Origin: Maritimibacter alkaliphilus
GTDB taxonomy: Bacteria; Pseudomonadota; Alphaproteobacteria; Rhodobacterales; Rhodobacteraceae
Assembly (NCBI RefSeq): GCF_019801605.1
Contig: NZ_JAHVIT010000004.1
Location: forward strand, 124,001 to 188,000
Length of the DNA: 64,000 nt
Reading direction: 5' to 3'
The notes under the pieces were generated by a model. The model was not told where the DNA came from. It saw nothing but the letters and a program-made list of their open reading frames with translations, and ran no database searches. This document shows, piece after piece, positions 7,987-16,695 of this stretch; position 1 is the first letter of the stretch; each line of letters opens with the position of its first letter. Position numbers and translations under genes: made by a program.

Positions 7987-8014
7987 CTGTCATTCGGCCG
8001 CTGTCATTCGGCCG
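7987..8014. repeat. 14-bp tandem duplication at the end of the binding-protein gene
   Basis: CTGTCATTCGGCCG occurs twice in direct tandem (7987-8000 and 8001-8014). The gene's stop codon lies in the second unit (8004-8006), so the other copy of the stop region is downstream of it. It looks like a recent slippage duplication without effect on the protein. Confidence 0.8.
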
Positions 8015-8984
8015 CCGCGTCGAGCGGGGCGAAGTACCAGAAGTCGTCGATGTTCAGGCTGGCCGGATCGCCGTCGAGCTGACCCGCGGCGCTGTACCAT
8101 TCGAGGTCGGCCTTGGCCGCGCGGCGCCCGCCGCCGTCCATGCTGTAGAGCCCGCCCTTCACCGCGTCGGCATAGTAGCCGTCGAGGTTGCCGATCAGTT
8201 CCGGCGGCAGCCGCCCGATGGGCCCGTCGGGATCGGTCTCGCGCCGGATCACGGTGGGGTCCTCGGCCATGTCGCGGTAGACGCTGACGAGGGCATCGAC
8301 GAAGGTCTGCACGTCCTCGGCGTTGTTCTGGATCCAGTCGAGGTTGGCGAAGAGCGCCTCGTCGCTGGCGTCCACGTCGAAGAGGTCGAGGACGTTGAAC
8401 CGGTCGGCCGCCGGGCCGCGCATCAGCTTGTTGGTGTTCGACAGGTCGATGATCGTGGCATCGGCCTGACCGCCCAGCAGGGCCGCCACCCGGTTCGAGG
8501 AGCCGGGCACGTAGGATCGCTTGCCGAACTTGATGCCGAGGCGCTCCTCGATCACGTTGGCGATGGCATCGGTGCCGCCGCCGCGCGAATGCAGCAGGAT
8601 CGGTTCCCCGTCGAGGTCCTCGAGCTTGTCATAGGTCTTGGTGGTGACCGGGAAGAACTTCAGCTTGGACAGCTGGAAGATGATCCGGATCGGCGCCCGC
8701 GAGCGCTGCATGGCCGAGTAGGGGGTGCCGAAGCCGATGTCCATCTGGCCGCTGAGCACCGCCTGGATGGCCAGCTCCTCGTCCGAGAAGGCCGTCCACT
8801 CGTAGTCGAGCCCGTTGGCCTTGGCCCGGTCGAGTGCCACGAAGAAGGCGGCCATCTCGTCCGAGGGGGTTTCGGCGAGGGCGATCTTGATCGTCTCCGC
8901 CTGCGCCGTGGCAGGCGCAAGCCCCGCCCCGGCGATGAAGCTGGCAGCCGCGAGGGCCGCCACCGATTTCAGTAACGTTTTCAT
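8004..8984 (-). CDS. ABC importer substrate-binding protein (SsuA/NMT1-like)
   Basis: A 326-residue secreted protein with a clear Sec signal peptide (about residues 1-28, ending 'ATAQA') followed by the two-lobed NMT1/SsuA-type fold ('IKIALAETPSDEMAAFFVALDRAKANGL'). The ATG at 8984 is used because it begins the signal peptide and is preceded by an AGGAG motif; the longer upstream frame overlaps the regulator gene. It captures the substrate for the downstream permeases and ATPase. Proteins of this fold bind sulfonates, pyrimidines or aromatic acids; the ligand here is unknown. Confidence 0.9.
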   Translation of the reverse strand: MKTLLKSVAALAAASFIAGAGLAPATAQAETIKIALAETPSDEMAAFFVALDRAKANGLDYEWTAFSDEELAIQAVLSGQMDIGFGTPYSAMQRSRAPIRIIFQLSKLKFFPVTTKTYDKLEDLDGEPILLHSRGGGTDAIANVIEERLGIKFGKRSYVPGSSNRVAALLGGQADATIIDLSNTNKLMRGPAADRFNVLDLFDVDASDEALFANLDWIQNNAEDVQTFVDALVSVYRDMAEDPTVIRRETDPDGPIGRLPPELIGNLDGYYADAVKGGLYSMDGGGRRAAKADLEWYSAAGQLDGDPASLNIDDFWYFAPLDAAAE

Positions 8985-9099
8985 GTTTTCTCCTCCCATT
9001 GTCACGGCGTCCCTCTCCTCCCAAAGCGGAGCGCCGATCTGTTGCGGCGGGGTCTCCCGTCCCCTTGGCCGCGTCATCCCGTTTCTGTCAGAGCCTCTG

Positions 9100-9771
9100 T
9101 CAGATCTCCCCGAATAGGCGCCCCGAGACCGAGCCGATATGCCGCCGCATGGCGTCATGGGCCCCGTTCGGGTCGCGGTTGCGGATCGCGTCGGCGATCG
9201 CGCGGTGTTCTGCGAAACTGGTGTGGCTGCGCGGCGGCCTCTCGGTGGTGCGAACCACCGAGTTCCACGCCACGGCGCGCTGCACCCCGTTGAGCTGCCG
9301 GAAGAGCGCGACCAGCAGCGGGTTGTCCGTCGCCTCGGCGATGGCATGGTGCAGCAGGTCGTCGAATTCCTCGTAGGTCTCCCAGTCCGGGGCCTCCTCG
9401 GCGCCGAGGATGGCCGCGTCGATCCGGGCGAGCGCCTCCTTGGAGGCATTCACCGCCGCCTCGCGGGCGATGGCGGGTTCGATGCTCATCCGGGCGCGCA
9501 TCATCTTGACCGGGGTCAGCTGGCGGCTGACCTCGTCGAACCAGGGCATCGGCGCATCGGCGGGCCTCTCCTCGGCGAGGAAGGTGCCCTTGCCGACGTG
9601 GCGCCAGATCACGCCCTCCTGCTCCAGCGTGTCGAGCGCCCGGCGCAGCGTCGCCCGCTTGATCCCGAGCGCCTCGGTCAGGACCCGTTCGGGCGGCAGC
9701 CGGTCGCCGGGGGCGAAGTTTCCGTCCGCGATATAGGCCTTGAGGCTGGAAAGGGGCGTGGTCTGGTTCAT
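9100..9771 (-). CDS. GntR-family (FadR/FCD-type) transcriptional regulator
   Basis: A 223-residue regulator with an N-terminal winged helix (about residues 5-70, 'GDRLPPERVLTEALGIKRATLRRALDTLEQEGVIWRHVGKGTF') and a helical FCD effector domain with spaced histidines ('FDDLLHHAIAEATDNPLLVAL', 'HRAIADAIRNRD'), which usually bind a metal and a carboxylate. It sits upstream of the ABC importer on the same strand and divergent from the FAH-family gene, so it probably controls both. A palindrome at 9801-9818 is a candidate operator. Confidence 0.9.
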   Translation of the reverse strand: MNQTTPLSSLKAYIADGNFAPGDRLPPERVLTEALGIKRATLRRALDTLEQEGVIWRHVGKGTFLAEERPADAPMPWFDEVSRQLTPVKMMRARMSIEPAIAREAAVNASKEALARIDAAILGAEEAPDWETYEEFDDLLHHAIAEATDNPLLVALFRQLNGVQRAVAWNSVVRTTERPPRSHTSFAEHRAIADAIRNRDPNGAHDAMRRHIGSVSGRLFGEI

Positions 9772-9800
9772 GGTCCGTCGCTGCTTGCGTCAAAGGGCGC

Positions 9801-9818
9801 GAATTGGTCGATCAATTC
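9801..9818. promoter_or_regulatory. Candidate GntR operator
   Basis: GAATTGGTCGATCAATTC is an 18-bp near-perfect dyad, broken at one symmetric pair, located 30 bases upstream of the GntR start and 138 bases upstream of the FAH gene. The position suits an autoregulated divergent promoter region. Confidence 0.5.
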
Positions 9819-9955
9819 TTGCGATATGCCCCGAGTATTGCCCGGATTCGCCAAATAGCAACCAATAAAATCGCTTTGGTTGTGATTGATTGCAATTGAT
9901 CGTGGATTGGTCGCGATCTATGAATGGTACAACGAATCGCAGACAGGAGAGCGGC

Positions 9956-10642
9956 ATGACTGACTATGTTATTGATAAGGTAGAAGTTCCGACGATCCCC
10001 GTGGCGGGAAGCGACGCGGTCTTCCCGGTGCGCCGGGTCTATTGCATTGGTCGGAATTATGCCGCCCATGCCATCGAGATGGGCCACGATCCCGACCGCG
10101 AACCGCCGTTCTTCTTTCAGAAGAACCCCGACAACCTCGATGCCTCGGGTGACTTCCCCTACCCGGTGAAGAGCGAGGACGTGCACCACGAGGCCGAGAT
10201 GGTCGTGGCGCTGAAATCGGGTGGCAAGGACATCCCCGTCGAGAGCGCGCTGGACCACGTCTATGGCTATGGCCTGTCGCTGGACATGACGCGCCGCGAC
10301 CTGCAGGGCGTGGCCAAGAAGATGGGCCGGCCGTGGGAAATCGGCAAGGCCTTCGAGCGCTCCGCCCCCGTGGGTCCGCTGCACCCGGTGAGCGCGGTGG
10401 GTCACCCCACCGAGGGCCGCGTCGCGCTGGAGGTGAACGGCGAGCTGAAGCAGGAAGGCGACCTGAACCAGATGATCTGGAAGGTGCCGGAAATGATCTC
10501 CTACCTGTCGGAGTACTTCGAGCTGGCGCCGGGCGACGTGATCATGTCGGGCACGCCCTCGGGCGTGGGGCCGGTGGCCAAGGGCGACGTGATGAAGCTC
10601 TCCATCGAGGGCCTGGGCGAGATGACGGTGACCGTGGTCTGA
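9956..10642 (+). CDS. FAH-family hydrolase, fumarylpyruvate-hydrolase-like
   Basis: The 228-residue protein belongs to the fumarylacetoacetate hydrolase family. 'RRVYCIGRNYAAHAIEMG' near residue 26 and 'PPFFFQKNPDNL' are typical of fumarylpyruvate hydrolases (NagK-like) of the gentisate pathway, which cleave fumarylpyruvate to fumarate and pyruvate. Metal-binding acidic residues are visible in 'VHHEAEMVV'. The ATG at 9956 is chosen because AGGAG lies just upstream; the frame extends further but that region is an AT-rich promoter. No other gentisate-pathway gene is nearby, so the physiological substrate may differ. Confidence 0.85.
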   Translation: MTDYVIDKVEVPTIPVAGSDAVFPVRRVYCIGRNYAAHAIEMGHDPDREPPFFFQKNPDNLDASGDFPYPVKSEDVHHEAEMVVALKSGGKDIPVESALDHVYGYGLSLDMTRRDLQGVAKKMGRPWEIGKAFERSAPVGPLHPVSAVGHPTEGRVALEVNGELKQEGDLNQMIWKVPEMISYLSEYFELAPGDVIMSGTPSGVGPVAKGDVMKLSIEGLGEMTVTVV

Positions 10643-10665
10643 GATCACGGTCCATGTTGGGCAGG

Positions 10666-10700
10666 ACGGTCCGGAGGTCTCCTCCGGGCCGTTTCTGTTT
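10666..10700 (+). terminator. Rho-independent terminator after the FAH gene
   Basis: ACGGTCCGGAGG (10666-10677) pairs with CCTCCGGGCCGT (10681-10692) with one G-T wobble and a 3-nt loop, followed by TTCTGTTT. It separates the FAH gene from the convergent LysR gene. Confidence 0.75.
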
Positions 10701-10731
10701 GCGGGCTGACGTGACGGACGGGGCAGGGGCC

Positions 10732-11616
10732 TCAGTCGCGGTCGTCGCGGGGGCGGCCGGCCTCGCGCACTGCTTCGGAGAGGCGGACCAGCACCTCGCC
10801 CCGGGTGGAATGGGGGCTCTGCACGATCCCGAGCCGGCGGTGGATCGGCGGATGGCCGAAGGGGAACCACCCCAGCGAGGCGGTGATCGCGTCCTGGAGC
10901 ACCGCGTAGGGCACCACGGCAAAGCCGAGCCCCGCCTGCACGCAGCCGATCACCGAGGTCATCGTGTTGACCGAAACGACCTGTTCCGGCGCGGCCCCAA
11001 GCCGGGCGATCTCGGTGTCGATCTGGCGCGCCAGCGGCACCTGCGTGCGGTAGCGGATGTAGGGGATGGTGCGGACCACCTCGGCCAGCGAGCGGCTGCG
11101 GGTGCCCGGCGGCGTGATCACCACCAGCATCTCCTTCACCACTTCGGTCCAGTAGAGGCTGGGCGGCACCGCCACGTGATCGGCCACGAGGGCTGCGTCG
11201 AGCTGCCCGGTGGCGACCTCGTTCATCAGCTCCTCGGACATGCCGATGCGCATGCGGAAGGTCAGGTCAGGGTAGAGCGGGCGCAGCATGGCGAGGGCCC
11301 GGGGCAGGATCGACTGCGCCCCGGTCCGCAGCGAGCCGATCGCCAGCGTGCCGCGCACCGCACCCCCGCCGGGGGCGGCCTTGGCCTCGTTCACCAGTTG
11401 CAGGATCGTCCGGGCGGAGCGCACCATCTCGGCCCCCTTGGCGGTCAGCGCCGGGGGCCGGCGGGACCGGTCGAAGAGCGGCGCGCCGATCTCCTCCTCC
11501 AGCGCACCGATCTGCTGGCTGACGGCGGAAGCGGTGAGATGCACCGCGCGCGCGGCGGCGGCGAAACCGCCATGCTGGACGATGGCGAGGAGGGTCTGAA
11601 GCTGGCGGGTGTCCAT
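10732..11616 (-). CDS. LysR-family regulator of the tct-ggt operon
   Basis: A 294-residue LysR protein with an N-terminal helix-turn-helix ('GGFAAAARAVHLTASAVSQQIGALEEEIG') and an effector-binding domain. The start at 11616 (MDTRQLQTLLAIVQHGG) is preferred over an upstream in-frame start because it gives the standard LysR N-terminus. It is divergent from tctCBA-ggt with 141 bp between them, so it is the likely regulator of that operon. Confidence 0.88.
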   Translation of the reverse strand: MDTRQLQTLLAIVQHGGFAAAARAVHLTASAVSQQIGALEEEIGAPLFDRSRRPPALTAKGAEMVRSARTILQLVNEAKAAPGGGAVRGTLAIGSLRTGAQSILPRALAMLRPLYPDLTFRMRIGMSEELMNEVATGQLDAALVADHVAVPPSLYWTEVVKEMLVVITPPGTRSRSLAEVVRTIPYIRYRTQVPLARQIDTEIARLGAAPEQVVSVNTMTSVIGCVQAGLGFAVVPYAVLQDAITASLGWFPFGHPPIHRRLGIVQSPHSTRGEVLVRLSEAVREAGRPRDDRD

Positions 11617-11757
11617 GAAACTCAAGTTAAGCAAGACTGGAATTGATAGCAAATAATACGCGCTTTGCGTGGGTCTGTCTTGTGTTAGCCTTTGGGCTCA
11701 ACCAAAACGTCCGGCGGTCCACCTCTGGTCACGCCGGGACATAAAGGGAGACCTCCA

Positions 11758-12705
11758 ATGACCATCCGTGCGGGCCTTGCCGCTCTCTTCACCGCTGCCA
11801 CCCTGGTCGCGGCTCCTGCCTCGGGGCAGGACTATCCTGATCACCCCGTTGAATTCATCGTGCCCTGGTCGCCGGGCGGTGGGTCGGACACGCTGATGCG
11901 CCTGATCGCGGGCAACATCGCGCCCTACCTCGGCGTCGAGATGCCGATCATCAACATGCCCGGCGTCGGCGGCACCGTCGGCCTGCGCGAAGCCTCGCGC
12001 CGCGATGCGGACGGCTACACCATCAGCCAGGTCCACGAAGGCCTGCTGGTCGCCCACGAGACCGACATCACCGACCAGAACTGGGACACCTTCGATCCGA
12101 TCGCGCTGATGACCGCCTCGCCGCAGTACCTCGTCGTGCACCCGACCGAGGATTACACCGACTTCGACGAGTTCGTGGAATTCGCCAAGGCCCACCCCGG
12201 CGAGATCACCATGGGCGTGACCCTGGGCGGCGTGCCGCACCTGCACGCGGCGATGATCGAACAGGCCTATGGCCTGCAGTTCCAGTACGTCGGCTATGAA
12301 GGCACCGGCGAGCGCGTGCGCGCCCTCGTGGGCGGCAACCTCGACGCCGCCATCGGCGACATCTCCTCCTCGCTGCAGTTCGTCGAGAACGGCGACCTCC
12401 AGTTCCTCGCCGTCGGCTCGCCCGAGCGCATGGCCGCCACGCCCGACGTGCCGACCTTCATGGAACTCGGCTCCGACCTCGAGCTGAACGTGACCCGCGG
12501 CATCGTGATGCCCAAGGGCGCGCCGCAGGAAGCCAAGGACAAGCTGGAGGCCGCGCTGGAGGCACTCTCCAAGGATGCGACCTACATCGAGCAGACCAAC
12601 AATGCCGGCGCGGAAGTGATGTTCCGCGGCCAGGAGGCCTATGCCACCTACCTCGGCAAGCTGGATGACACCGTGAAATCGCTGTCGGAGGTTCTGGCAC
12701 CGTGA
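11758..12705 (+). CDS. tctC: TctC-like periplasmic binding protein of a tripartite tricarboxylate transporter
   Basis: A 315-residue protein with a Sec signal peptide (about residues 1-23, ending 'PASGQ') and the TctC/Bug fold signatures 'DHPVEFIVPWSPGGGSDTLMRLIA' and 'MPGVGGTVGLREASRRDADGYT'. Bug proteins bind carboxylates through two conserved loops. GGGAG upstream of the ATG at 11758 supports this start. The stop overlaps the GTG start of tctB. Confidence 0.92.
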   Translation: MTIRAGLAALFTAATLVAAPASGQDYPDHPVEFIVPWSPGGGSDTLMRLIAGNIAPYLGVEMPIINMPGVGGTVGLREASRRDADGYTISQVHEGLLVAHETDITDQNWDTFDPIALMTASPQYLVVHPTEDYTDFDEFVEFAKAHPGEITMGVTLGGVPHLHAAMIEQAYGLQFQYVGYEGTGERVRALVGGNLDAAIGDISSSLQFVENGDLQFLAVGSPERMAATPDVPTFMELGSDLELNVTRGIVMPKGAPQEAKDKLEAALEALSKDATYIEQTNNAGAEVMFRGQEAYATYLGKLDDTVKSLSEVLAP

Positions 12706-13217
12706 GCGAAAACGGCTTCAACAAGGAGCAGGCGCGGGAGGCGGGCGAGATCGCCCGCCTCCTCAGCTACGTCCTGATCCTGATCGCTTCCGTGGCCCTC
12801 TTCCTCTCGGCCGCCGCCATTCCGACCTCACGGTTCGAGCGGCTGGGGGCAGGGGCCTTTCCCAAGATCGTCTTTGCCGGTCTCGCGCTGATGGCCGTGG
12901 TCGCCATCGTGGACGCGCTGCGCAAGATCCCCGCCGGTGCCTATGGCCGGTTCGCCGTCCAGACGGTGGCCTGGGCCAAGCGCCGCTCGCTGGTCTTCAT
13001 CTGCCTCGCAGCGCTTGCGCTCTACATCATGGCGATCCCCGTCCTCGGGTTCTCGATCGCCAGCTTCGTCTTCATTCTTGCGGTGGAACTCGTGCTGATG
13101 CCCCGCAGCCCCAAGACGCTGATCATCGCCGTCATCGCGGCCGCGGTCTTCTCCTTCGGGCTGAACTGGCTCTTCGCTGAGGTCTTCACCGTCTTCCTGC
13201 CGCGCGGGGTGCTGTGA
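12702..13217 (+). CDS. tctB: TctB-like small membrane subunit
   Basis: A 171-residue protein with four hydrophobic segments, the expected topology of the small TctB subunit. Sequence conservation in this family is low, and the call rests on topology and on its place between tctC and tctA. The start is a GTG overlapping the tctC stop by 4 bases, which indicates coupling. Confidence 0.88.
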   Translation: MSENGFNKEQAREAGEIARLLSYVLILIASVALFLSAAAIPTSRFERLGAGAFPKIVFAGLALMAVVAIVDALRKIPAGAYGRFAVQTVAWAKRRSLVFICLAALALYIMAIPVLGFSIASFVFILAVELVLMPRSPKTLIIAVIAAAVFSFGLNWLFAEVFTVFLPRGVL

Positions 13218-13218
13218 C

Positions 13219-14736
13219 ATGGAAGATTTCCTCTCCGGTCTGACACAGATCTTCACGCTCGCCACGCTGGTCTACATGCTGGCGGGCTCGATCGCGGGCA
13301 TCATCGCCGCGGCGATCCCGGGTTTCACGGTCACCATGGCGATCGTGCTGACCCTGCCGCTGACCTTCACGATGGAGCCGCTGCAAGGCATTGCCGTGAT
13401 GCTCTCGGTCTACGTGGGCGGCTATACCGGCGGCCTGATCTCGGCCGCGCTGCTGGGGATCCCCGGCACGCCCTCCTCGGTCGCCACCACCTTCGACGCC
13501 TTCCCGATGGCGCGGAAGGGCGAACCGGGCCGCGCCCTCTCCCTCGGGGTCTGGGCCTCCTTCTTCGGCACCGTCATCTCGACCGTGGTGCTGATCGTCG
13601 CGGCGCCGCCGCTGGCGCTCTTTGCGGTCAAGCTGGGGCCGTGGGAATACTTCTCGCTCATCGTCTTTGCGCTGACCATCGTGGCCAGTCTCGTGGGCGA
13701 CAGCGTGATCCGCGGGATGCTGGCCGGGCTCATCGGCCTTGCGATCTCGACCGTGGGCCCCGACCCGATGATGGGGCGTCCGCGCTTCGACTTCGGGATC
13801 GAGATGCTGCAGGCGGGCCTGCCCTTCCTCGTGGTGCTGATCGGCATCTTCGCGATCTCGCAACTGGCCTCCGAGGTGGAAAACAAGAGCGAGGTCCGCT
13901 CGGGCAATGCGCTTGTCACCGGCGCCATCGACTTCCAGACCTGGAAGGTGATGAAAGAGGTGCTGATGCGGCCGGTGAACCTGATCCGCTCCTCCATCGT
14001 GGGGGTGCTGATCGGGGCGCTGCCGGGGGCCGGGGGGTCGATCGCGAACCTCGTGGCCTATGACCAGGCGAAACGCGCCAGCAAGGACCCCGACAGCTTC
14101 GGCAAGGGCAACCCCGATGGTGTCGTGGCCTCGGAGGCGGGCAACTCCGCCACCGCGGGCGGTGGTCTGATCCCGCTGATCGGCCTCGGCATCCCGGGCT
14201 CGGCGGTGGATGCGATCCTGATGGCCTCGCTCATGGTGCACGGCATCTCGGTCGGGCCGCGGCTGATCATGGATCACGGCGATCTGGTCTATGGCATGTT
14301 CATCGCCATGGCGGTGGCCTCGCTGCTGATGCTGATCGTGTCCGTGCTTTCGATGCGGCTGTTCCTGCGGGTTGCGACCGTGCCCAAGTGGCTGATCGTC
14401 CCCGTCGTGATGGTGTGCTGCGTTGTTGGCTCTTTCGCCCTGAATAACCGGGTTACAGATCTGTATTTGCTGGGCTTTATCGGTGTGGCGGGATACGTTC
14501 TGCGGGCGCTCGGCTACTCGCTTGCCCCGCTGGTGCTGGGCGTGATCCTCGGACCCATTGCCGAGACCAACCTGCGCCGCGCCCTGATGACGGACGGTGA
14601 TCCGACGCTCTTTGTCACGCGCCCGATCAGCCTGCTGTTCCTCGTCGCCGCGGTCCTGTCGATCGCATGGGCCATCCGTGGCCACCTGAAGCAACGCAAC
14701 AAAGCCAAGAGGTCCTCCGATGCAGCTGCGTCATGA
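13219..14736 (+). CDS. tctA: TctA-like large membrane subunit
   Basis: A 505-residue polytopic membrane protein (about 11-12 segments) with conserved TctA blocks: 'GSIAGIIAAAIPGFTVTMAIVLTLPLTF' near the N-terminus, 'VYVGGYTGGLISAALLGIPGTPSS', and 'GALPGAGGSIANLVAYDQAKRASK' in the middle. These contain the proline- and glycine-rich elements of the transport core. It is the secondary-active transporter part of the system. The end overlaps the start of the downstream gamma-glutamyltransferase gene by 17 bases. Confidence 0.93.
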   Translation: MEDFLSGLTQIFTLATLVYMLAGSIAGIIAAAIPGFTVTMAIVLTLPLTFTMEPLQGIAVMLSVYVGGYTGGLISAALLGIPGTPSSVATTFDAFPMARKGEPGRALSLGVWASFFGTVISTVVLIVAAPPLALFAVKLGPWEYFSLIVFALTIVASLVGDSVIRGMLAGLIGLAISTVGPDPMMGRPRFDFGIEMLQAGLPFLVVLIGIFAISQLASEVENKSEVRSGNALVTGAIDFQTWKVMKEVLMRPVNLIRSSIVGVLIGALPGAGGSIANLVAYDQAKRASKDPDSFGKGNPDGVVASEAGNSATAGGGLIPLIGLGIPGSAVDAILMASLMVHGISVGPRLIMDHGDLVYGMFIAMAVASLLMLIVSVLSMRLFLRVATVPKWLIVPVVMVCCVVGSFALNNRVTDLYLLGFIGVAGYVLRALGYSLAPLVLGVILGPIAETNLRRALMTDGDPTLFVTRPISLLFLVAAVLSIAWAIRGHLKQRNKAKRSSDAAAS

Positions 14737-16309
14737 TCCCGTCTACCCCTCCCGCCGCTCCCCCGTGCTGGCGGAAAACATGGTTGCCACCTCGCAGCCG
14801 CTGGCGACGCAGGCCGGCCTGACCATCCTGCAGCAGGGCGGCAACGCCGTGGACGCCGCCATTGCCACCGCCGCGGCGCTGACGATCGTCGAGCCCACCG
14901 GCAACGGCCTCGGCTCCGACGCCTTCTGCATCCTCTGGGACGGCAAGCAACTGCACGGCCTGAACGCCTCGGGCCGCGCGCCCGCCGCATGGTCGCCCGA
15001 GCGGTTCCCGAACGGGATGGTGCAGCATGGCTGGGATTCGGTCACCGTGCCCGGCGCCGTCAGCGCCTGGGTCGCGCTCTCCGAACGCTTCGGCAAGCTG
15101 GGCCTCGCCACGGTGCTTGCGCCTGCGATCCGCTACGCGGAAGAGGGCTTCCTCGTCTCGCCCGTGATCGCCGCGCTCTGGGAGAAGGGCGCCAAGACGC
15201 TCGGCCACCAGCCCGGCTTCGCCGAGACCTTCATGCCCGGCGGCCGTGCCCCCAAGGCCGGTGAGCGGTTCCGCAACCCCGGCGCCGCGCGCACCCTGCG
15301 CCTGATCGCCGAGACCAAGGGCCGCGCCTTCTACGAGGGCGAGATCGCGGAAGAGATCGCCGCCTTCGCCAAGGCACATGGCGGCGCCATGACGGTCGAG
15401 GACCTGGCGGCCCACGAGGCCGACTGGTGCGGGACCATCTCGCAGAGCTTCGACGACGTGGAACTGCACGAGATCCCGCCGAACGGGCAGGGGATCGCCG
15501 CGCTGATGGCGCTCGGGATGCTGCAGCACACCGCGATCCGCGACCACGGGCCGGATGACCTGACGGCGGTGCACCTGCAACTGGAAGCCATCAAGCTGGC
15601 CTACAGCGACATGCACGCCTATGTCGCCGACCGCCGCTTCATGACCGAGGTGGACGAGACCGCGCTGCTGGATGCCGACTACCTCAAGTCCCGCGCCGCG
15701 CTGATCGACCCGACCAAGGCACAGGACTTCGGCCCCGGCGCGCCCAAGCAGGGTGGCACCGTCCTGATGAGCACCGCCGATGCATCGGGCATGATGGTGA
15801 GCTTCATCCAGTCGAACTACGCCGGTTTCGGCTCGGGCGTCGTGGTGCCGGGCACGGGCGTGTCGCTGCAGAACCGCGGCTTCGGCTTCACCACCAAGGA
15901 AGGTCACCAGAACCAGGTGGCGGGCGGCAAGCGTCCGTTCCACACGATCATCCCGGGCTTTGCCATGAAGAACGGCGCGCCGCTGATGGCCTACGGCATG
16001 ATGGGCGGCCCGATCCAGGCACAGGGGCATCTGCAACTGCTGCTGCGCACCCAGCTCTGGGGGCAGGACGTGCAGGTCGCCGCGGATGCGCCGCGCTGGC
16101 GGATGATCTCGGGCCTCGACGTGGCCTGCGAGCCGACGATGGATGCCGATCTGCTGGCGGGTCTCGAAGGGCTGGGTCACAAGATCACGGTCGAGACGCC
16201 GGACAATGCCTTCGGCTTCGGCGGGGCGCAGCTGATCCATCGGCTGGAAGACGGCGGCTACGTCGCCGGCTCCGATCCGCGTAAGGATGGTCAGGCCGCC
16301 GGGTTCTGA
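14720..16309 (+). CDS. Gamma-glutamyltransferase-family protein (cytosolic)
   Basis: The 529-residue protein matches the gamma-glutamyltranspeptidase (Ntn-hydrolase) family over its length: 'GLTILQQGGNAVDAAIATAAALTIVEPTGNGLGSDAF' in the large-subunit part, and 'GGTVLMSTADASGMMVSFIQ' where family members cleave themselves before a threonine that becomes the nucleophile. 'SLQNRG' and 'GGPIQAQGHLQ' are conserved small-subunit motifs. No signal peptide is visible, unlike classical periplasmic GGT, so it should act on imported material. Overlap with tctA suggests it processes the substrate of that transporter. Acylase-type relatives exist, so a gamma-glutamyl substrate is not certain. Confidence 0.85.
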   Translation: MQLRHDPVYPSRRSPVLAENMVATSQPLATQAGLTILQQGGNAVDAAIATAAALTIVEPTGNGLGSDAFCILWDGKQLHGLNASGRAPAAWSPERFPNGMVQHGWDSVTVPGAVSAWVALSERFGKLGLATVLAPAIRYAEEGFLVSPVIAALWEKGAKTLGHQPGFAETFMPGGRAPKAGERFRNPGAARTLRLIAETKGRAFYEGEIAEEIAAFAKAHGGAMTVEDLAAHEADWCGTISQSFDDVELHEIPPNGQGIAALMALGMLQHTAIRDHGPDDLTAVHLQLEAIKLAYSDMHAYVADRRFMTEVDETALLDADYLKSRAALIDPTKAQDFGPGAPKQGGTVLMSTADASGMMVSFIQSNYAGFGSGVVVPGTGVSLQNRGFGFTTKEGHQNQVAGGKRPFHTIIPGFAMKNGAPLMAYGMMGGPIQAQGHLQLLLRTQLWGQDVQVAADAPRWRMISGLDVACEPTMDADLLAGLEGLGHKITVETPDNAFGFGGAQLIHRLEDGGYVAGSDPRKDGQAAGF

Positions 16310-16333
16310 GCCTGTCGTTCGTGAGATGAGAAG

Positions 16334-16361
16334 AGCCTCCGCCGGGTGTGGGGGCTTTTTT
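16334..16361 (+). terminator. Rho-independent terminator of the tct-ggt operon
   Basis: AGCCTCCGC (16334-16342) pairs with GTGGGGGCT (16348-16356) using two G-T wobbles and a 5-nt loop, followed by a T-run. It lies 24 bases after the ggt stop. Confidence 0.8.
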
Positions 16362-16651
16362 CGTTTGGGGGAGATCAGTCTCTAAACTGCCGTGCAGGGT
16401 CTGATCTATCGGTGCACCAAGCGGGTGAACCGTTGCGGACACCAGGAAGCCGCGCAGTGCCGGCGCGCGCGGAGGCGATCCGAACCCTTCTGGCGAGCAG
16501 TTTATCTCAGCCAAGCATATCGTGTTCCGTCGAGGGACCGCCCAGCCTCACCAAATCGCCGCCGCGTGGGGGCGCGCCGGCGATGCGCGGCGGCCTTCGG
16601 CCTTATCCCGCGCCGGGGATGGTCGGTGATGGGGCTTGGGGGAATACTCGA
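16362..16651. other. Non-coding gap, nothing recognised
   Basis: About 290 bases between two terminators that face each other. Short open frames exist on the plus strand but none has a recognisable domain or convincing ribosome binding site, and they run into the GST gene in the wrong orientation. I see no transposon end or repeat. Confidence 0.6.
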
Positions 16652-16676
16652 AAAGGGCGGCGCGCGGCCGCCCTTT
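16652..16676 (-). terminator. Terminator of the GST gene
   Basis: A perfect 10-bp stem AAAGGGCGGC/GCCGCCCTTT with a 5-nt loop. Read on the minus strand it is followed by TTTTCG, 20 bases past the GST stop codon. Confidence 0.8.
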
Positions 16677-16695
16677 CACCTGAAACAGGGACGCG

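Noticed and set aside
13186-16240. Two long minus-strand frames (about 500 codons each) opposite tctA and ggt
   Set aside because: They are low-complexity, His/Arg/Gly-rich translations without family signatures. The plus-strand genes are clear.
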